In this document: piece after piece, positions 1-8,111 of the stretch
Numbering within the stretch: the stretch's first letter is position 1
Layout: every line of letters begins with the position of its first letter
The notes under the pieces: generated by a model
The model's database searches: none
The model's input: only the letters and a program-made list of their open reading frames with translations
Told to the model about the DNA's origin: nothing
Made by a program: the position numbers and the translations under genes
Origin: Pseudooceanicola marinus
Lineage (GTDB): Bacteria > Pseudomonadota > Alphaproteobacteria > Rhodobacterales > Rhodobacteraceae
Direction: 5' to 3'
Length of the DNA: 64,000 bases
Assembly (NCBI RefSeq): GCF_002786295.1
Contig: NZ_PGTC01000022.1
Span: 1-64,000 of the forward strand

Positions 1-810
1 GGGGACCAAAAGCTGCGACAGTTCGTCGACGTGACTGCTGTGCCGGACGGCACTCCGATCACGTACTCTTTCGAGGCGCACGTCGACGGGCCTCAGACCG
101 TTGCTGTCCGCCCTTTCAGCGATGGTGCCGGGTTCACGGGTGGGCAGCAAGACTTCGACCTCGACCCCGGTTGGAATGAGCTTTCCATGACAGTGGGTAA
201 GCCCGCTGGTGCCACCGCCGTCTACTTTTCGGTTATGGGTGAGCAGAGCGCGTACAGCTACCACATGGCGGCCGCGAACCTCACGGCTACGCCTATTCGA
301 ACGGCGCCGGTCATTACCGAAGGCAGCGCGGTGACCTCTGCCCCGGAGCTCTTCAACTCGGACCTGTCGGGGTTCGACCTGTCGGGCGGCGTCTGGGTGT
401 TTTTCGACGGCGCAATGTACGGAACCAATGAGCCGTTCCCGCCATATTTCACCATCCAATCCGACGTGAACAACCGCCTCACCGTGTTCCAGAATACCGC
501 GAACGGTGTGATCCGCGCTCTACAGACGTCCGCCGGGGCGGGCGAAGGAATAAACGGGCCTGTCGTTCCGCCCGGCGACCCTGCGAAGTTCGCGGTGAGG
601 TTCGAGCCGGATAACATGGCGTTCATTGTCGGCGGCGTAACCGCCGGGACGGTGGCCTCGGTCGGATATCCAGCCGGACTTTCTGATTTTCACCTCGGCG
701 CTCGGGATGCAGGCGGGGCTGGCAAGCCCCTGTCTCTGACCACTGCCAAACTCTGGATCGCTCCCGCCGCAGCCTACACCGTCGCTGACATGGAGGCACT
801 GACCGCATGA
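1..810 (+). CDS. Tail-fibre-like protein, 5' end missing
   Basis: The reading frame is open from base 1, so the start lies outside the window; 269 residues are visible. The protein is rich in Gly, Ala, Thr and aromatic residues with alternating beta-strand character and ends in a segment (ALTA) that overlaps the next start. There is no enzymatic motif that I recognise. Composition, tight coupling to the next small gene and proximity to a prophage suggest a receptor-binding or tail-fibre protein of a phage whose other genes lie to the left. A secreted carbohydrate-binding protein is the main alternative. Confidence 0.5.
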   Translation, partial: GDQKLRQFVDVTAVPDGTPITYSFEAHVDGPQTVAVRPFSDGAGFTGGQQDFDLDPGWNELSMTVGKPAGATAVYFSVMGEQSAYSYHMAAANLTATPIRTAPVITEGSAVTSAPELFNSDLSGFDLSGGVWVFFDGAMYGTNEPFPPYFTIQSDVNNRLTVFQNTANGVIRALQTSAGAGEGINGPVVPPGDPAKFAVRFEPDNMAFIVGGVTAGTVASVGYPAGLSDFHLGARDAGGAGKPLSLTTAKLWIAPAAAYTVADMEALTA

Positions 811-1238
811 GCATCACCGCAACTCTGATCCATATCGCCAATGAGCAAGCCCTGATCGCCTGGCTGGCCGAGAATGTGCCTGGCGTCATCGCCGAGGATG
901 GCGCCCGCGTCGCGGGAGGCATGGCCCGGACGGCCAGTTACCCGAACCCCGGCCAGGCGAATGACGGCCCCGCCGGCCTCTATGCCAATCTGACATCGGC
1001 GCAGGTCGCCCAATGGACCGCGCTCGCGGCTGATCCAGCCCTGGGCATCACGATCCTCGGTCAGATGCCCTACCAGGGCCTCGGCACGGGCGCGGCGCTC
1101 TATGCGACCGTCGAGGCGGACGGGGCGACCTGGCCGCTCTGGGAGAGTGTCGCCACGATCCCGGCCCGCCGGGTCACGGGCGAAGCCGAAGAGGTGATCG
1201 AACTGCCGGCGCGCGTGGCGCGACCGAGCGTGGCCTGA
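807..1238 (+). CDS. Small phage-type hypothetical protein
   Basis: 143 residues, starting at an ATG whose ATGA overlaps the stop of the preceding gene, so the two are translationally coupled. The N-terminal third (SITATLIHIANEQALIAWL) looks helical; the rest is Ala/Gly rich without catalytic motifs. Its position directly after a tail-fibre-like gene suggests a tail accessory or fibre-assembly role, but this is inferred from context only. About 230 bases without a recognisable gene follow before the PadR-type gene. Confidence 0.5.
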   Translation: MSITATLIHIANEQALIAWLAENVPGVIAEDGARVAGGMARTASYPNPGQANDGPAGLYANLTSAQVAQWTALAADPALGITILGQMPYQGLGTGAALYATVEADGATWPLWESVATIPARRVTGEAEEVIELPARVARPSVA

Positions 1239-1469
1239 CCGAGCTCATGAGCTGTCCATGTTCTCACCCTTGCCGCTGCCTTGGTGCCCAACAGAGGCAC
1301 GGATGGGGGGCGTTCATGTGTCTTGCCAGGCCCTAGTGGGTACAACTCACCTGTGTGGAAAGAAGGTGGGTGCTGCCAATGATTGATAGCAGAGCTTCGA
1401 TTTGGTCCAGGTTGCACCCTATGTAGATTTTCGATATAGAGTCGTTAACCACGTTATGAGGGGGGCGGC

Positions 1470-1799
1470 ATGTCTTTACGAAAGATCTCTGGGCGCGGCT
1501 ACGATGTGCTGACATTCTTAAGCCATCGGCCTGACAAGGAGTTCTCTGGATACGAAATATGCGGAGCGATTTCGATTGCCTCCGGGACCCTCTATCCACT
1601 CTTGATTAAGTTGCACCAAAGTGGATTGCTCCAGCAAAGGTGGGAGGACGTTGATCCGAAGGAGGTAGGGCGCCCGAGGCGCCGGTACTATCGGATTTCC
1701 GGAGATGGAATTCGGGCCTTGCAAGAGCGGGAACGCGTTTTGAAACCAACCTTGAAACCCTCGCCAGACGTTGCGCAGAGCTTCGGGGGGAATAGCTGA
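1470..1799 (+). CDS. PadR-family transcriptional regulator
   Basis: 109 residues with the winged-helix layout of PadR proteins: an N-terminal HTH (FSGYEICGAISIASGTLYPLL), then the wing segment with RRRYYRISGDGIRALQ. The family usually acts as a dimeric repressor responding to small molecules or envelope stress. The ATG is preceded by a purine-rich site (AGGGGGG). Its stop overlaps the ATG of the sugar transferase as TGATG, so the two are one transcription unit and this protein probably controls it. GC content is visibly lower than in the surrounding phage genes, which suggests separate acquisition. Confidence 0.8.
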   Translation: MSLRKISGRGYDVLTFLSHRPDKEFSGYEICGAISIASGTLYPLLIKLHQSGLLQQRWEDVDPKEVGRPRRRYYRISGDGIRALQERERVLKPTLKPSPDVAQSFGGNS

Positions 1800-2695
1800 T
1801 GTTCGCAGATTATGTGACTATGCTTCTTGCGGCAATTGGAGCGGTGCTGCTGGCTGCGGCTTCGCGAATCTTGGCTGATGACATTAAGGTTTTCGTGCCG
1901 AAAATTTGCGTGAAGCTGATCCGGCGCGCGGCGGCAGGAGTGAGTGAAGACCATTCCGCGGCTCTAGAGGAAGAGTGGCTCTCGCATCTGGACGATATCC
2001 CAGAGATCACCGGCAAGGCATGGCACGCACTCTCACTCTTCTTCTTTGGAGCTCCAAAGATTTCTCGGGAGGTCGGAAGGTCCTCTGCTGCAAGCTCAAA
2101 ATATGCACGCCAGAAACGCGTGTTTGATCTTGCGTTCGCTGCGTTTTTCTTGCCAGGGATCTTGCCCGTCATACTGACTATCTGGGTTCTTTTGACCTTG
2201 CGCGAGGATGGATCATCGTTTGTTAGGGTGCGAGTGGTCGGTAAGAATGGCCGACCTTTCTATGCCCGAAAATTCCGCACAGTTCATGAGGACTGTGAAG
2301 GGCGACTGGCGGCCTACCTGTCGTCGAACCCACTAGAGATGAACCGCTATCTGTGTGGAGTGCCGCTAGAGAATGACCCGAGGGTCACTAAGATCGGACA
2401 ATTCCTGAGAGTGACGGCACTTGATGAGTTGCCGTGGATCTTTAGCCTGCTAAAGGGAGATATGTCGGTTGTCGGTCCGCGCCCGGTCAGTGCTTGTGAC
2501 ATTGAAAAAAGTCACCGCGCTCAAAGTGCTTTCGCCCCGGGCTTGTTTGGGACTTGGGCCTTGGCAGCGATGGGCGCTCAAGGTTCATCCGGCCTCGGCT
2601 CGCCCGATGAAGAGTATAGCAAGAAGGCTTCCTTCATCACAGACCTCAAGATCATCTACGCTTTATTCCGAGCGGTGATGCGCCAGTCACGATAA
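1799..2695 (+). CDS. Bacterial sugar transferase with unusual N-terminal domain
   Basis: 298 residues. The C-terminal half has the polyisoprenyl-phosphate hexose-1-phosphate transferase signatures: ARKFRT, then DPRVTKIGQFLR, LDELPW and LKGDMSVVGPRPV. These enzymes load the first sugar onto undecaprenyl phosphate in capsule, exopolysaccharide or O-antigen synthesis. Residues about 1-100 contain a membrane helix and a segment EEEWLSHLDDIPE with another hydrophobic stretch, in place of the usual multi-helix N-terminus of long-form enzymes. Coupled to the PadR gene upstream. Lying next to a prophage integrase, it could be serotype-converting cargo or the chromosomal gene at whose end the phage inserted. 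Confidence 0.75.
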   Translation: MFADYVTMLLAAIGAVLLAAASRILADDIKVFVPKICVKLIRRAAAGVSEDHSAALEEEWLSHLDDIPEITGKAWHALSLFFFGAPKISREVGRSSAASSKYARQKRVFDLAFAAFFLPGILPVILTIWVLLTLREDGSSFVRVRVVGKNGRPFYARKFRTVHEDCEGRLAAYLSSNPLEMNRYLCGVPLENDPRVTKIGQFLRVTALDELPWIFSLLKGDMSVVGPRPVSACDIEKSHRAQSAFAPGLFGTWALAAMGAQGSSGLGSPDEEYSKKASFITDLKIIYALFRAVMRQSR

Positions 2696-2701
2696 AGCTA
2701 G

Positions 2702-3790
2702 TCAGCTAGGATATGCATCCTGAATCCCGAGCGATGAAGCGTTTGAGTGTTCTCTTCCTAGCGGCGAGAAGCTCCGAAAGTGATTTCTGTTGAAATCCCA
2801 TCCTAGCGCAAAAAGCCTATCCCCTAGATCCTCTGGCGCGATCTTGCGATAGATGTTCGCAACGTCCGCGCGTTCCCATCCGCCGAGATCGAGGAGCGTG
2901 CCAAAGTCCTTTGTTTGGGCGTGATACCATGTCGCCCACGTATGGCGCAGGACGTGAGGTGTAAGCCGCAGGGGGATCTCGGCCGCCTCCTGGATCGTGT
3001 CAAAGGCGCCTTTCATCTGTCCGCCGCCGTTCTTTCGGATCACATATGGCTTTCCTTTGGGGGTCAGACATATCGGGCCGATCTCGGGCAAGCGCTCCTC
3101 AAGTGCGAGGTCTAGCGCGCGCCGAGGAAGGCGGATCATTCTCGGGTGGCCGTTCTTCGTATTGGCAAGCCATGCCTCGCCGGTGGTTGTGTAGAAGGCA
3201 GCAGCGGAGACCTGGAGGGCTTCCGAGCTTCGGCACCCTCCGCCGAGCATGAGCGCGATCGGGCGCAGGATGTGGGGAAAGCGATCCCGGGCGATCTCGA
3301 TCACGCGCTCGGCTTCCTCCGGGGTCAACCAGTCGGTCCGCCGGTTCTGCCTTCCGCGCCTGCGGAACTTCCTGGGCGCGGCGAGGCCGTCGTCTACCGC
3401 CAGATTATAGACCGCTTGCGCCGGCGTAATGAGTTGCCGCTGCACGGTGTTCGGACTGGCGGCTGGATAGATGGCCCTGGCTGCTTCGGTCAGGGCCTCA
3501 TTCGTCAAGTCTGAGAGGAGAAACTCGGCGCCGAGGTGGCGGAGGATCGGCGGCAGGAAGCGCCCTTCGCCGCCGCTTTCGAGGTAGGTCAGTGCCGCCT
3601 CGGCGAAGGTCAGGGTCGCCCCGGTCCCGAGCGACGCACGCGCGATTAGCCTCTCTTCGAGGCGGCGTGCCTCTTCGGCCGCTTCCCGCTTTCGATGAGA
3701 GACAGCGCTTTTGTGAACGCGCTTTCCGGCAACTGTGCCGCGGATGATCCAGCCCGGCCGATCTGGGCGCTTGGTGAGTTTAAGGGGCAT
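2702..3790 (-). CDS. int: Prophage tyrosine integrase
   Basis: 362 residues. The C-terminal catalytic domain shows the tyrosine-recombinase set: Arg in GGGCRSSEAL, Lys in NTKNGHPR, HVLRHTW for the HxxR box, LGGWE, and the nucleophile in ANIYRK. The N-terminal part carries the arm- and core-binding regions. The ATG is preceded by GAGGAGG at good spacing, which fixes the start. It overlaps the upstream HTH gene by 145 bases. The gene ends seven bases from the sugar transferase stop, so the left attachment site should lie close to 2696-2702 or within the integrase-proximal DNA. Confidence 0.9.
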   Translation of the reverse strand: MPLKLTKRPDRPGWIIRGTVAGKRVHKSAVSHRKREAAEEARRLEERLIARASLGTGATLTFAEAALTYLESGGEGRFLPPILRHLGAEFLLSDLTNEALTEAARAIYPAASPNTVQRQLITPAQAVYNLAVDDGLAAPRKFRRRGRQNRRTDWLTPEEAERVIEIARDRFPHILRPIALMLGGGCRSSEALQVSAAAFYTTTGEAWLANTKNGHPRMIRLPRRALDLALEERLPEIGPICLTPKGKPYVIRKNGGGQMKGAFDTIQEAAEIPLRLTPHVLRHTWATWYHAQTKDFGTLLDLGGWERADVANIYRKIAPEDLGDRLFALGWDFNRNHFRSFSPLGREHSNASSLGIQDAYPS

Positions 3791-4017
3791 TTTCGCACCT
3801 CCTCGAGAATGAACGCCTCGGCCAGCGCCTCGCGCCTATACATGATCCGGCACCGCCCCCGGACACGCAGAAATGGAAGCTCGCCGGATGCCCTCAGATT
3901 GTCGAGTTGGGACCGGCTGGTTTCGATCCCGCGTTCCGCGAGCCATTGCACGGCCTGATCCGTGGAGAGGGGGATTTCCTCAAGGACGGAGCGGGGATCA
4001 AATGCCGTGCCCGTCAT
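3646..4017 (-). CDS. HTH protein, excisionase-like
   Basis: 123 residues. Residues about 15-65 (LSTDQAVQWLAERGIETSRS followed by a LRVRGRCRIMYRREAL segment) resemble the winged MerR/excisionase-type DNA-binding fold that reads a site through helix and wing. It starts at an ATG overlapping the stop of the upstream small membrane gene (ATGA) and its C-terminal third overlaps the integrase start in another frame. Lying immediately upstream of int and coexpressed with it, it probably directs excision. The Arg/Lys-rich tail (KRPKRHAASKRG) may be a DNA-contact extension or a by-product of the overlap. Confidence 0.6.
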   Translation of the reverse strand: MTGTAFDPRSVLEEIPLSTDQAVQWLAERGIETSRSQLDNLRASGELPFLRVRGRCRIMYRREALAEAFILEEVRKCPLNSPSAQIGRAGSSAAQLPESAFTKALSLIESGKRPKRHAASKRG

Positions 4018-4232
4018 GCGCCGATCCTGTCGAGGAAGTGGGCTGCGGCGAGAAGCGCCGGCATTGCCGCAGGTAGGCCGTAGATGAGGGCCGCGCCAAG
4101 GGAAGCCCCGGCGGCCGGCGGTTCGCCGGTTAGCCAGAAGCGGAGGCCGGCGCCGGCCGATGTGGCGATCGCTGATCCTCCGCTGACGAAGAGGGCGACA
4201 AAGGCTGTCTGCAAATTCTCGGAAGTGCTCAT
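4014..4232 (-). CDS. Small two-helix membrane protein
   Basis: 72 residues with two hydrophobic stretches (about 8-30 and 42-64), no charged catalytic motif. The start has an AGGAGG site upstream. It is the first gene of the leftward operon that continues into the HTH gene and the integrase. Transcription must start near the paired operator sites at 4268-4302, so it is expected to be off in the lysogen. Function unknown; superinfection-related or holin-like roles are possible but unsupported. Confidence 0.5.
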   Translation of the reverse strand: MSTSENLQTAFVALFVSGGSAIATSAGAGLRFWLTGEPPAAGASLGAALIYGLPAAMPALLAAAHFLDRIGA

Positions 4233-4267
4233 GCGTCCTGCCTCCTACGTTTGGCAGGAGTGAGAGA

Positions 4268-4302
4268 GCACAAAAATTAGTGACTGTCAAAAAAATTTGT
4301 GA
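4268..4302. promoter_or_regulatory. Paired prophage operator sites O1/O2
   Basis: Two imperfect 16-bp palindromes, GCACAAAAATTAGTGA (4268-4283) and TCAAAAAAATTTGTGA (4287-4302), separated by 3 bp, so their centres are 19 bp apart. They sit between the leftward integrase operon and a rightward small gene. The same motif and the same 19-bp pitch recur at 4996-5030. A weaker half-site, TCACAAAA, begins at 4327. Confidence 0.75.
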
Positions 4303-4400
4303 CATATGGGGCGTCGCTATGAAGCGTCACAAAACTCTTGATGCACGCAAGCCTTGGCGCTTATTGAACTTTTGGGGCATGGATAGGGGAACTGCGATAG

Positions 4401-4568
4401 ATGGCCGAGCGAGTGAGAGACCAAGGGATCGACCATATCCACAATCTGACAGCCGGGCTGACCGAGGATCAGCTCGGGCGTCTCGTCGATCGTATTCGAG
4501 CCTTCAAAGAGAAGAGCCGGACGGATCCCGTTCAAGAGCCCGCGCAACCTCGTCGACCTCTTCGCTAG
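4401..4568 (+). CDS. Small acidic/basic protein in immunity region
   Basis: 55 residues (begins MAERVRDQGIDHIHNLTAGL, ends PRRPLR). An AGGGGAAC ribosome site lies 8-10 bases before the ATG. It is transcribed rightward from the operator pair at 4268-4302, and its last 65 bases overlap, in antisense, the 3' end of the CI-like repressor gene. Likely helical, no known domain. It could be a small regulator of the repressor or of lysogeny; equally, it may be untranslated and the transcript itself antisense to the repressor mRNA. Confidence 0.4.
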   Translation: MAERVRDQGIDHIHNLTAGLTEDQLGRLVDRIRAFKEKSRTDPVQEPAQPRRPLR

Positions 4569-4848
4569 TCAGTTCTCTCAAGGTGGAATGTAGCTCGAGG
4601 CGGGCGGGAGTGATGGTGTTGGGATGATGCAGAAGGCCGATCGGCACCTCAAGAGCCTCACAAACGCCGAGCATTCCAGCGTATGAGATCGACCCGTTCC
4701 CCTTCAGAAAATAGCTGAGCGCATTCACGCTTAACCCGGCTTCCCGCGAGACCTGGGCAGCCGTGGTGCCTCGGATAGCGATTGCCAAGCGGAGATTTTG
4801 CCGCGCTGTCTCTAGCTGACTATCCTTAGCGGCCGGGGTGGTTGTCAT
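4504..4848 (-). CDS. CI-like XRE-type prophage repressor
   Basis: 114 residues with a Cro/CI helix-turn-helix at about 28-52; the turn and recognition helix read EAGLSVNALSYFL. There is no C-terminal LexA-like autoprotease domain, so induction would not be by RecA-stimulated self-cleavage of this protein. It is divergent from the Cro-like gene at 5048 and has an operator copy (4891-4906) 43 bases upstream of its start. Its recognition helix is almost identical to that of the Cro-like protein, which suggests that both bind the 16-bp palindrome found seven times in the prophage. Confidence 0.75.
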   Translation of the reverse strand: MTTTPAAKDSQLETARQNLRLAIAIRGTTAAQVSREAGLSVNALSYFLKGNGSISYAGMLGVCEALEVPIGLLHHPNTITPARLELHSTLRELTSEEVDEVARALERDPSGSSL

Positions 4849-4890
4849 GGTCGCTAAACCCTCTCTCTCCGTATGAATTTTTGCACCCTA

Positions 4891-4906
4891 TCACAGATTA
4901 ATGTGA
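4891..4906. promoter_or_regulatory. Prophage operator site O3
   Basis: TCACAGATTAATGTGA, a 16-bp near-palindrome with the TCAC/GTGA ends of the prophage operator family, centred about 50 bases upstream of the repressor start. Probably the autoregulatory site of the repressor gene. Confidence 0.65.
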
Positions 4907-4995
4907 TTGAGAGCAAGTTTTTCTGACCCACTCGAGTCAGGTTTTCCAGACCTTGTAAGCGAGACTACCCAATTTTCCGCCTTGACCGCTTGTTG

Positions 4996-5030
4996 TCACA
5001 ATATATTGTGACCATCACTAAAATTTGTGA
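4996..5030. promoter_or_regulatory. Paired prophage operator sites O4/O5
   Basis: A perfect palindrome TCACAATATATTGTGA (4996-5011) and TCACTAAAATTTGTGA (5015-5030), 3 bp apart, giving the same 19-bp centre spacing as the pair at 4268-4302. They lie just before the Cro-like gene and the early rightward operon, where a lambda PR-type promoter is expected. Confidence 0.8.
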
Positions 5031-5047
5031 TGCGAAGGGCGGATCGA

Positions 5048-5299
5048 ATGGCGAGACAAGACGAAAAAATTAGCGACCATCTGCCGAGCCCGGCAGAGTT
5101 TCGCAAGCGAGTGTGCCGTGACTTGAAGCGCCACGGCTTGGCGCATTCGAGGGTCAGTGTCGAGGCTGGGCTGTCAAAAAACGCCCTCGGCCAGTTCCTG
5201 CGGAGCGGGGACGCGGATTTTCGCCTCGGTGCGGCGGCTAGTGTCGAGGCTGCGATCCGGCGCCTTGCCCCTGCCGAGCAGGAAGGGGGCCGGGAATGA
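5048..5299 (+). CDS. Cro-like regulator
   Basis: 83 residues. HTH at about 33-55 with the segment EAGLSKNALGQFL, matching the CI-like repressor's EAGLSVNALSYFL almost residue for residue. I chose the ATG at 5048 because a GAAGGG site precedes it; earlier GTG/ATG codons at 5027 and 5030 fall inside the operator. It opens the early operon: the next gene overlaps by ATGA. Expected role: repressing the CI-like gene and damping early transcription after infection or induction. Confidence 0.7.
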   Translation: MARQDEKISDHLPSPAEFRKRVCRDLKRHGLAHSRVSVEAGLSKNALGQFLRSGDADFRLGAAASVEAAIRRLAPAEQEGGRE

Positions 5300-5514
5300 A
5301 CAGCATTCGCGAAAATAGTGCCCTGTCGCGGATGACCCCGCGCGAGCGAAAAGCCCTGGAAGGCTTGGCGATCGAGGCCGGTCAAAGCGCGGAACTGCTG
5401 GCACAGGAAATGGCAGCTGCTTTCATGCGGCTGGTTCTGGATGCGCCGGCCGCGCTGCCGTCTCGCCCGCTGATGGGGCTTGTGCAGCGTGCCGGCCGGG
5501 GGGTGGGCCGTTGA
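5296..5514 (+). CDS. Small helical hypothetical phage protein
   Basis: 72 residues, start overlapping the upstream stop as ATGA and its own stop overlapping a TTG start (TTGA). The middle (TPRERKALEGLAIEAGQSAELLAQEMAA) is predicted strongly helical, and the spacing resembles a short ribbon-helix-helix or HTH helper, but no firm family match can be made. Coexpressed with replication genes in the early operon. Confidence 0.55.
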   Translation: MNSIRENSALSRMTPRERKALEGLAIEAGQSAELLAQEMAAAFMRLVLDAPAALPSRPLMGLVQRAGRGVGR

Positions 5515-6257
5515 CTGGCGGGGCCTCGGTCGAGGCGTTTCGGATCCTGCGGCGACTGGCCGCGCCGTCAAGCATTCTCGCGGTCCAAGCCGAGGCGGAG
5601 AGGGCTGCGGTCATGCGTGCCGAGGGTGGTGCGCTTGAGGTGGTCGCGATCACCTCGGCCGAACTGGTGCAGCGCCTCGCGGCGGCCGGTCTGATCGAAG
5701 GGGCAGGGCGCTCGCCCCGCCTCGCGCGCTGGCGGATTTCGGCTGCGGGTGTTGCCCTCCTCGAGGCTGCGCCGTGCGCCCCCGCGCCCCCGCCTTGCCC
5801 GCCGCTGCCGGTCGAGGCTGATCCCTTTCCTCGCATTCCAGAAATCCGGGCGATCCTCTCGGGCCGCATTGACGCGCGCGCGCGAGAGGCCCTGCTGTCC
5901 TGGTTCGAGGCTGTCGCGGCCGATCCAGACCCGGCAATCCGCGATGAGTGGGAGGCTCTAGGCTGCCGGTTCTCGCGCGAGGAACTGGCGGTCGCCGACC
6001 GCCTTGCGCGATCGGCGGGGGCCGTCGTGCCGACCTCGCTGCTGTTGCGCGCGATGATGGGCGCTCGCGTCGATCGCGGGGAGCTGCCCGGCAGAGATCA
6101 TTTGCGAATGGCTCTGCGGCGTGTGCGCGAGAAGTTGGCAAGGGCGGGACTGCCTGTGGAGCTTCGCACGATCAGGGGGCGCGGTGCCGTCCTGGTCATC
6201 AATGCTCCGGGCTTCGTGTTGCCCGGCCAATCCGAACAGCAAGAGAGGGCGGCCTGA
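5511..6257 (+). CDS. Early-operon protein with two winged-helix-like regions
   Basis: 248 residues from a TTG start overlapping the previous stop; no ATG alternative fits the coupling. The N-terminal 80 residues ([20 protein letters not shown] then [12 protein letters not shown]) look like a winged helix. Residues about 155-230 ([20 protein letters not shown] ... [10 protein letters not shown]) resemble the OmpR/PhoB-type C-terminal effector fold, with a wing in the final RGRG turn. A Pro-rich linker joins them. It may be a transcriptional regulator or replication initiator for the genes that follow. No catalytic residues are seen. Confidence 0.55.
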   Translation: MTGGASVEAFRILRRLAAPSSILAVQAEAERAAVMRAEGGALEVVAITSAELVQRLAAAGLIEGAGRSPRLARWRISAAGVALLEAAPCAPAPPPCPPLPVEADPFPRIPEIRAILSGRIDARAREALLSWFEAVAADPDPAIRDEWEALGCRFSREELAVADRLARSAGAVVPTSLLLRAMMGARVDRGELPGRDHLRMALRRVREKLARAGLPVELRTIRGRGAVLVINAPGFVLPGQSEQQERAA

Positions 6258-6754
6258 TGGCGGGAAGCGTTAACAAGGTAATTCTGATCGGCAACCTGGG
6301 CCGCGATCCCGAGGTCCGCACGTTCCAGAACGGTGGGCGAGTCTGTAACCTGAGCATTGCCACCTCGGAAAGCTGGAAGGATCGCAATGCCGGGGAGCGC
6401 CGTGAGCGGACTGAATGGCACTCGATCGCGATCCACTCCGAGCCGCTGGTTCGCCTGGCAGAGCAGTATCTGCGGAAGGGCAGCAAGATCTATGTCGAGG
6501 GCAAGCTCGAAACCCGCAAGTGGCAAGATCAGAGCGGTGCTGATCGCTACTCGACCGAAGTTGTCCTGCGGCCCTATGTGTCGGAACTGACGATGCTGGA
6601 CCGGCGCGATGCAGGGCAGGGCGGAAGTGCCAGCAGTGGTGGCGCGGCGTCGGGCTATGGTGCCGGCGGCGGCTATGTCTCGGGCGCTGGCGGAGCGTCT
6701 GGCGGGCAGTGCGCGGACGGTCCGCGTGACCTTGATGACGAAATACCCTTCTGA
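6257..6754 (+). CDS. ssb: Single-stranded DNA-binding protein
   Basis: 165 residues. The OB fold begins [16 protein letters not shown] and continues with the SSB core ([40 protein letters not shown]). A Gly/Ser-rich linker of about 40 residues leads to the acidic C-terminal tip DDEIPF, which recruits replication partners. The start overlaps the preceding stop (TGATG). Sits before the primase and helicase genes, so it coats phage single strands during replication. Confidence 0.95.
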   Translation: MAGSVNKVILIGNLGRDPEVRTFQNGGRVCNLSIATSESWKDRNAGERRERTEWHSIAIHSEPLVRLAEQYLRKGSKIYVEGKLETRKWQDQSGADRYSTEVVLRPYVSELTMLDRRDAGQGGSASSGGAASGYGAGGGYVSGAGGASGGQCADGPRDLDDEIPF

Positions 6755-6765
6755 GGCCGCTTGCC

Positions 6766-6996
6766 ATGGAAGACCACCAGGAAGCGGATGATGCCTGTCC
6801 CTTCTGCGGCGCAGGAGGGGGCTGGCTTTTTAGTCAGGGCGTGTTTGCGGATCTCTATTTCTACATTCGCTGTCTGGCGTGTTTCGCGTCTGGCCCCAAG
6901 GCCGACACGGCGCGGGGGGCTTGGCAGGCCTTGCGCCGCCGGCCCGGTTCAACCGTGCCCGCTTTACCGGATCTCAAGCCGGAGGACTACCTGTGA
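6766..6996 (+). CDS. Lar-like zinc-ribbon protein
   Basis: 76 residues with two cysteine pairs, CPFCG near residue 11 and RCLAC near 35, the pattern of Lar-family proteins. Lar of the Rac prophage alleviates type I restriction by modulating EcoK. Several phage proteins share only the ribbon, so the anti-restriction role is tentative. Its stop overlaps the GTG start of the primase gene. Confidence 0.6.
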   Translation: MEDHQEADDACPFCGAGGGWLFSQGVFADLYFYIRCLACFASGPKADTARGAWQALRRRPGSTVPALPDLKPEDYL

Positions 6997-8111
6997 CCCT
7001 CGATCGTTCGGAAGATCCGCGCCTCGCTTTGGCGCAAGCACGCCCAATCGGTGAGATCGCTGATCGCCTCGGTGTTGCAGACCTCAAGCGGGTGACGCAT
7101 TCGGAGCGTGCGGGGCCTTGCCCGGCGTGTGGTGGCCGCGATCGCTTTGCGCTGAATACCGCGCGCGGCGTGTTCAACTGTCGTGGCTGCGGAGCCAGAG
7201 GCGATGGGATCGCGCTTGTGCGCCTGGTGCTTGGCTGTGATTTCCCGTCGGCCCTTGCCTTCCTCGAAGGCGAGAGAGTCGAGGTTGACCCGGCCGAGAT
7301 CGAGCGTCGGCGCAGGGCGGCGGCCGATCGGAAGCGCGCGCAGGAGGAGGAGGCGGCGCGCTACCGCGCCCACGCGATCGGCGACGCGCGCAAGATCTGG
7401 CAGCGCAGCAGCCCGGCCGACGGTTCGCCCGTGATGCAGTATCTCGCCGCCCGGTCCATTCGGCTTCCCCGCGCCCCCGACGCCCTGCGCTTCCTGCCGG
7501 ATCATCCCTGCGTGAAGAAGATCGGCGGCCGCCTTGAGACGCTGCATCGTGGCCCCTGCATGATCGCTGGGATCCTCGATCGGTCGGATCGGCTGGTTGC
7601 GGTGCATCAAACTTGGCTGGACCTGTCCCGGCCGGATCTTGATTTCAAGGCGGAAATCAGGTCGCCGTCCGGCGAGCGCCTGCCGGCGAAAATGGTTCGG
7701 GGCGCGAAGAAGGGCGGCGCGATCCGCCTCGGCGCCACGGGGTCTAGTGCCCGCGCTCTGGTTGCCGGGGAGGGTATCGAGACGACCCTTTCCGCGATGG
7801 TGGTCGATCCCATCGGGCCGGCGAACTTCTGGGCGCTGGTAGATCTCGGCAATATGTCCGGCATTATGCTCGACCGGCCGGGGGTGAGGTGGTCGGGCGA
7901 GCCCGACATGTCCGACTCCGACGCTTGGGTGCCGCCGCCCTGGGTCGATCGCCTTTTCTTCCTTCGGGATGGCGACAGCGCGCCGGCGATGACCTCGGCC
8001 AAGCTGCGCGCCGGGATCGAGCGTGCCCGCGCGTCGGTGCCTGGGCTTGTCGGTCGGATCGTGGATCCGGGCGAGGGGCGAGACTTCAATGACATTCTGA
8101 GGGGCAAGTGA
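6993..8111 (+). CDS. CHC2/Toprim phage primase
   Basis: 372 residues from a GTG start (GTGA overlap, GGAGG upstream). The N-terminal zinc ribbon is CPACGGRDRF ... FNCRGCGARGDG, as in DnaG- and P4-type primases. A Lys/Arg/Glu-rich helix links it to a Toprim domain: Glu in VAGEGIETTLSAM and the acidic pair in FFLRDGD, where metal-dependent primer synthesis would occur. It ends with the DPGEGRDFNDIL motif typical of phage primase/helicase genes. Coupled to the helicase gene downstream. Confidence 0.85.
   Translation: MTLDRSEDPRLALAQARPIGEIADRLGVADLKRVTHSERAGPCPACGGRDRFALNTARGVFNCRGCGARGDGIALVRLVLGCDFPSALAFLEGERVEVDPAEIERRRRAAADRKRAQEEEAARYRAHAIGDARKIWQRSSPADGSPVMQYLAARSIRLPRAPDALRFLPDHPCVKKIGGRLETLHRGPCMIAGILDRSDRLVAVHQTWLDLSRPDLDFKAEIRSPSGERLPAKMVRGAKKGGAIRLGATGSSARALVAGEGIETTLSAMVVDPIGPANFWALVDLGNMSGIMLDRPGVRWSGEPDMSDSDAWVPPPWVDRLFFLRDGDSAPAMTSAKLRAGIERARASVPGLVGRIVDPGEGRDFNDILRGK

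Noticed and set aside
4280-4627. 115-codon plus-strand frame in the immunity region
   Set aside because: It begins inside the operator and reads through the shorter, better-supported 4401-4568 frame in another phase; Arg/Ser-rich without a domain.
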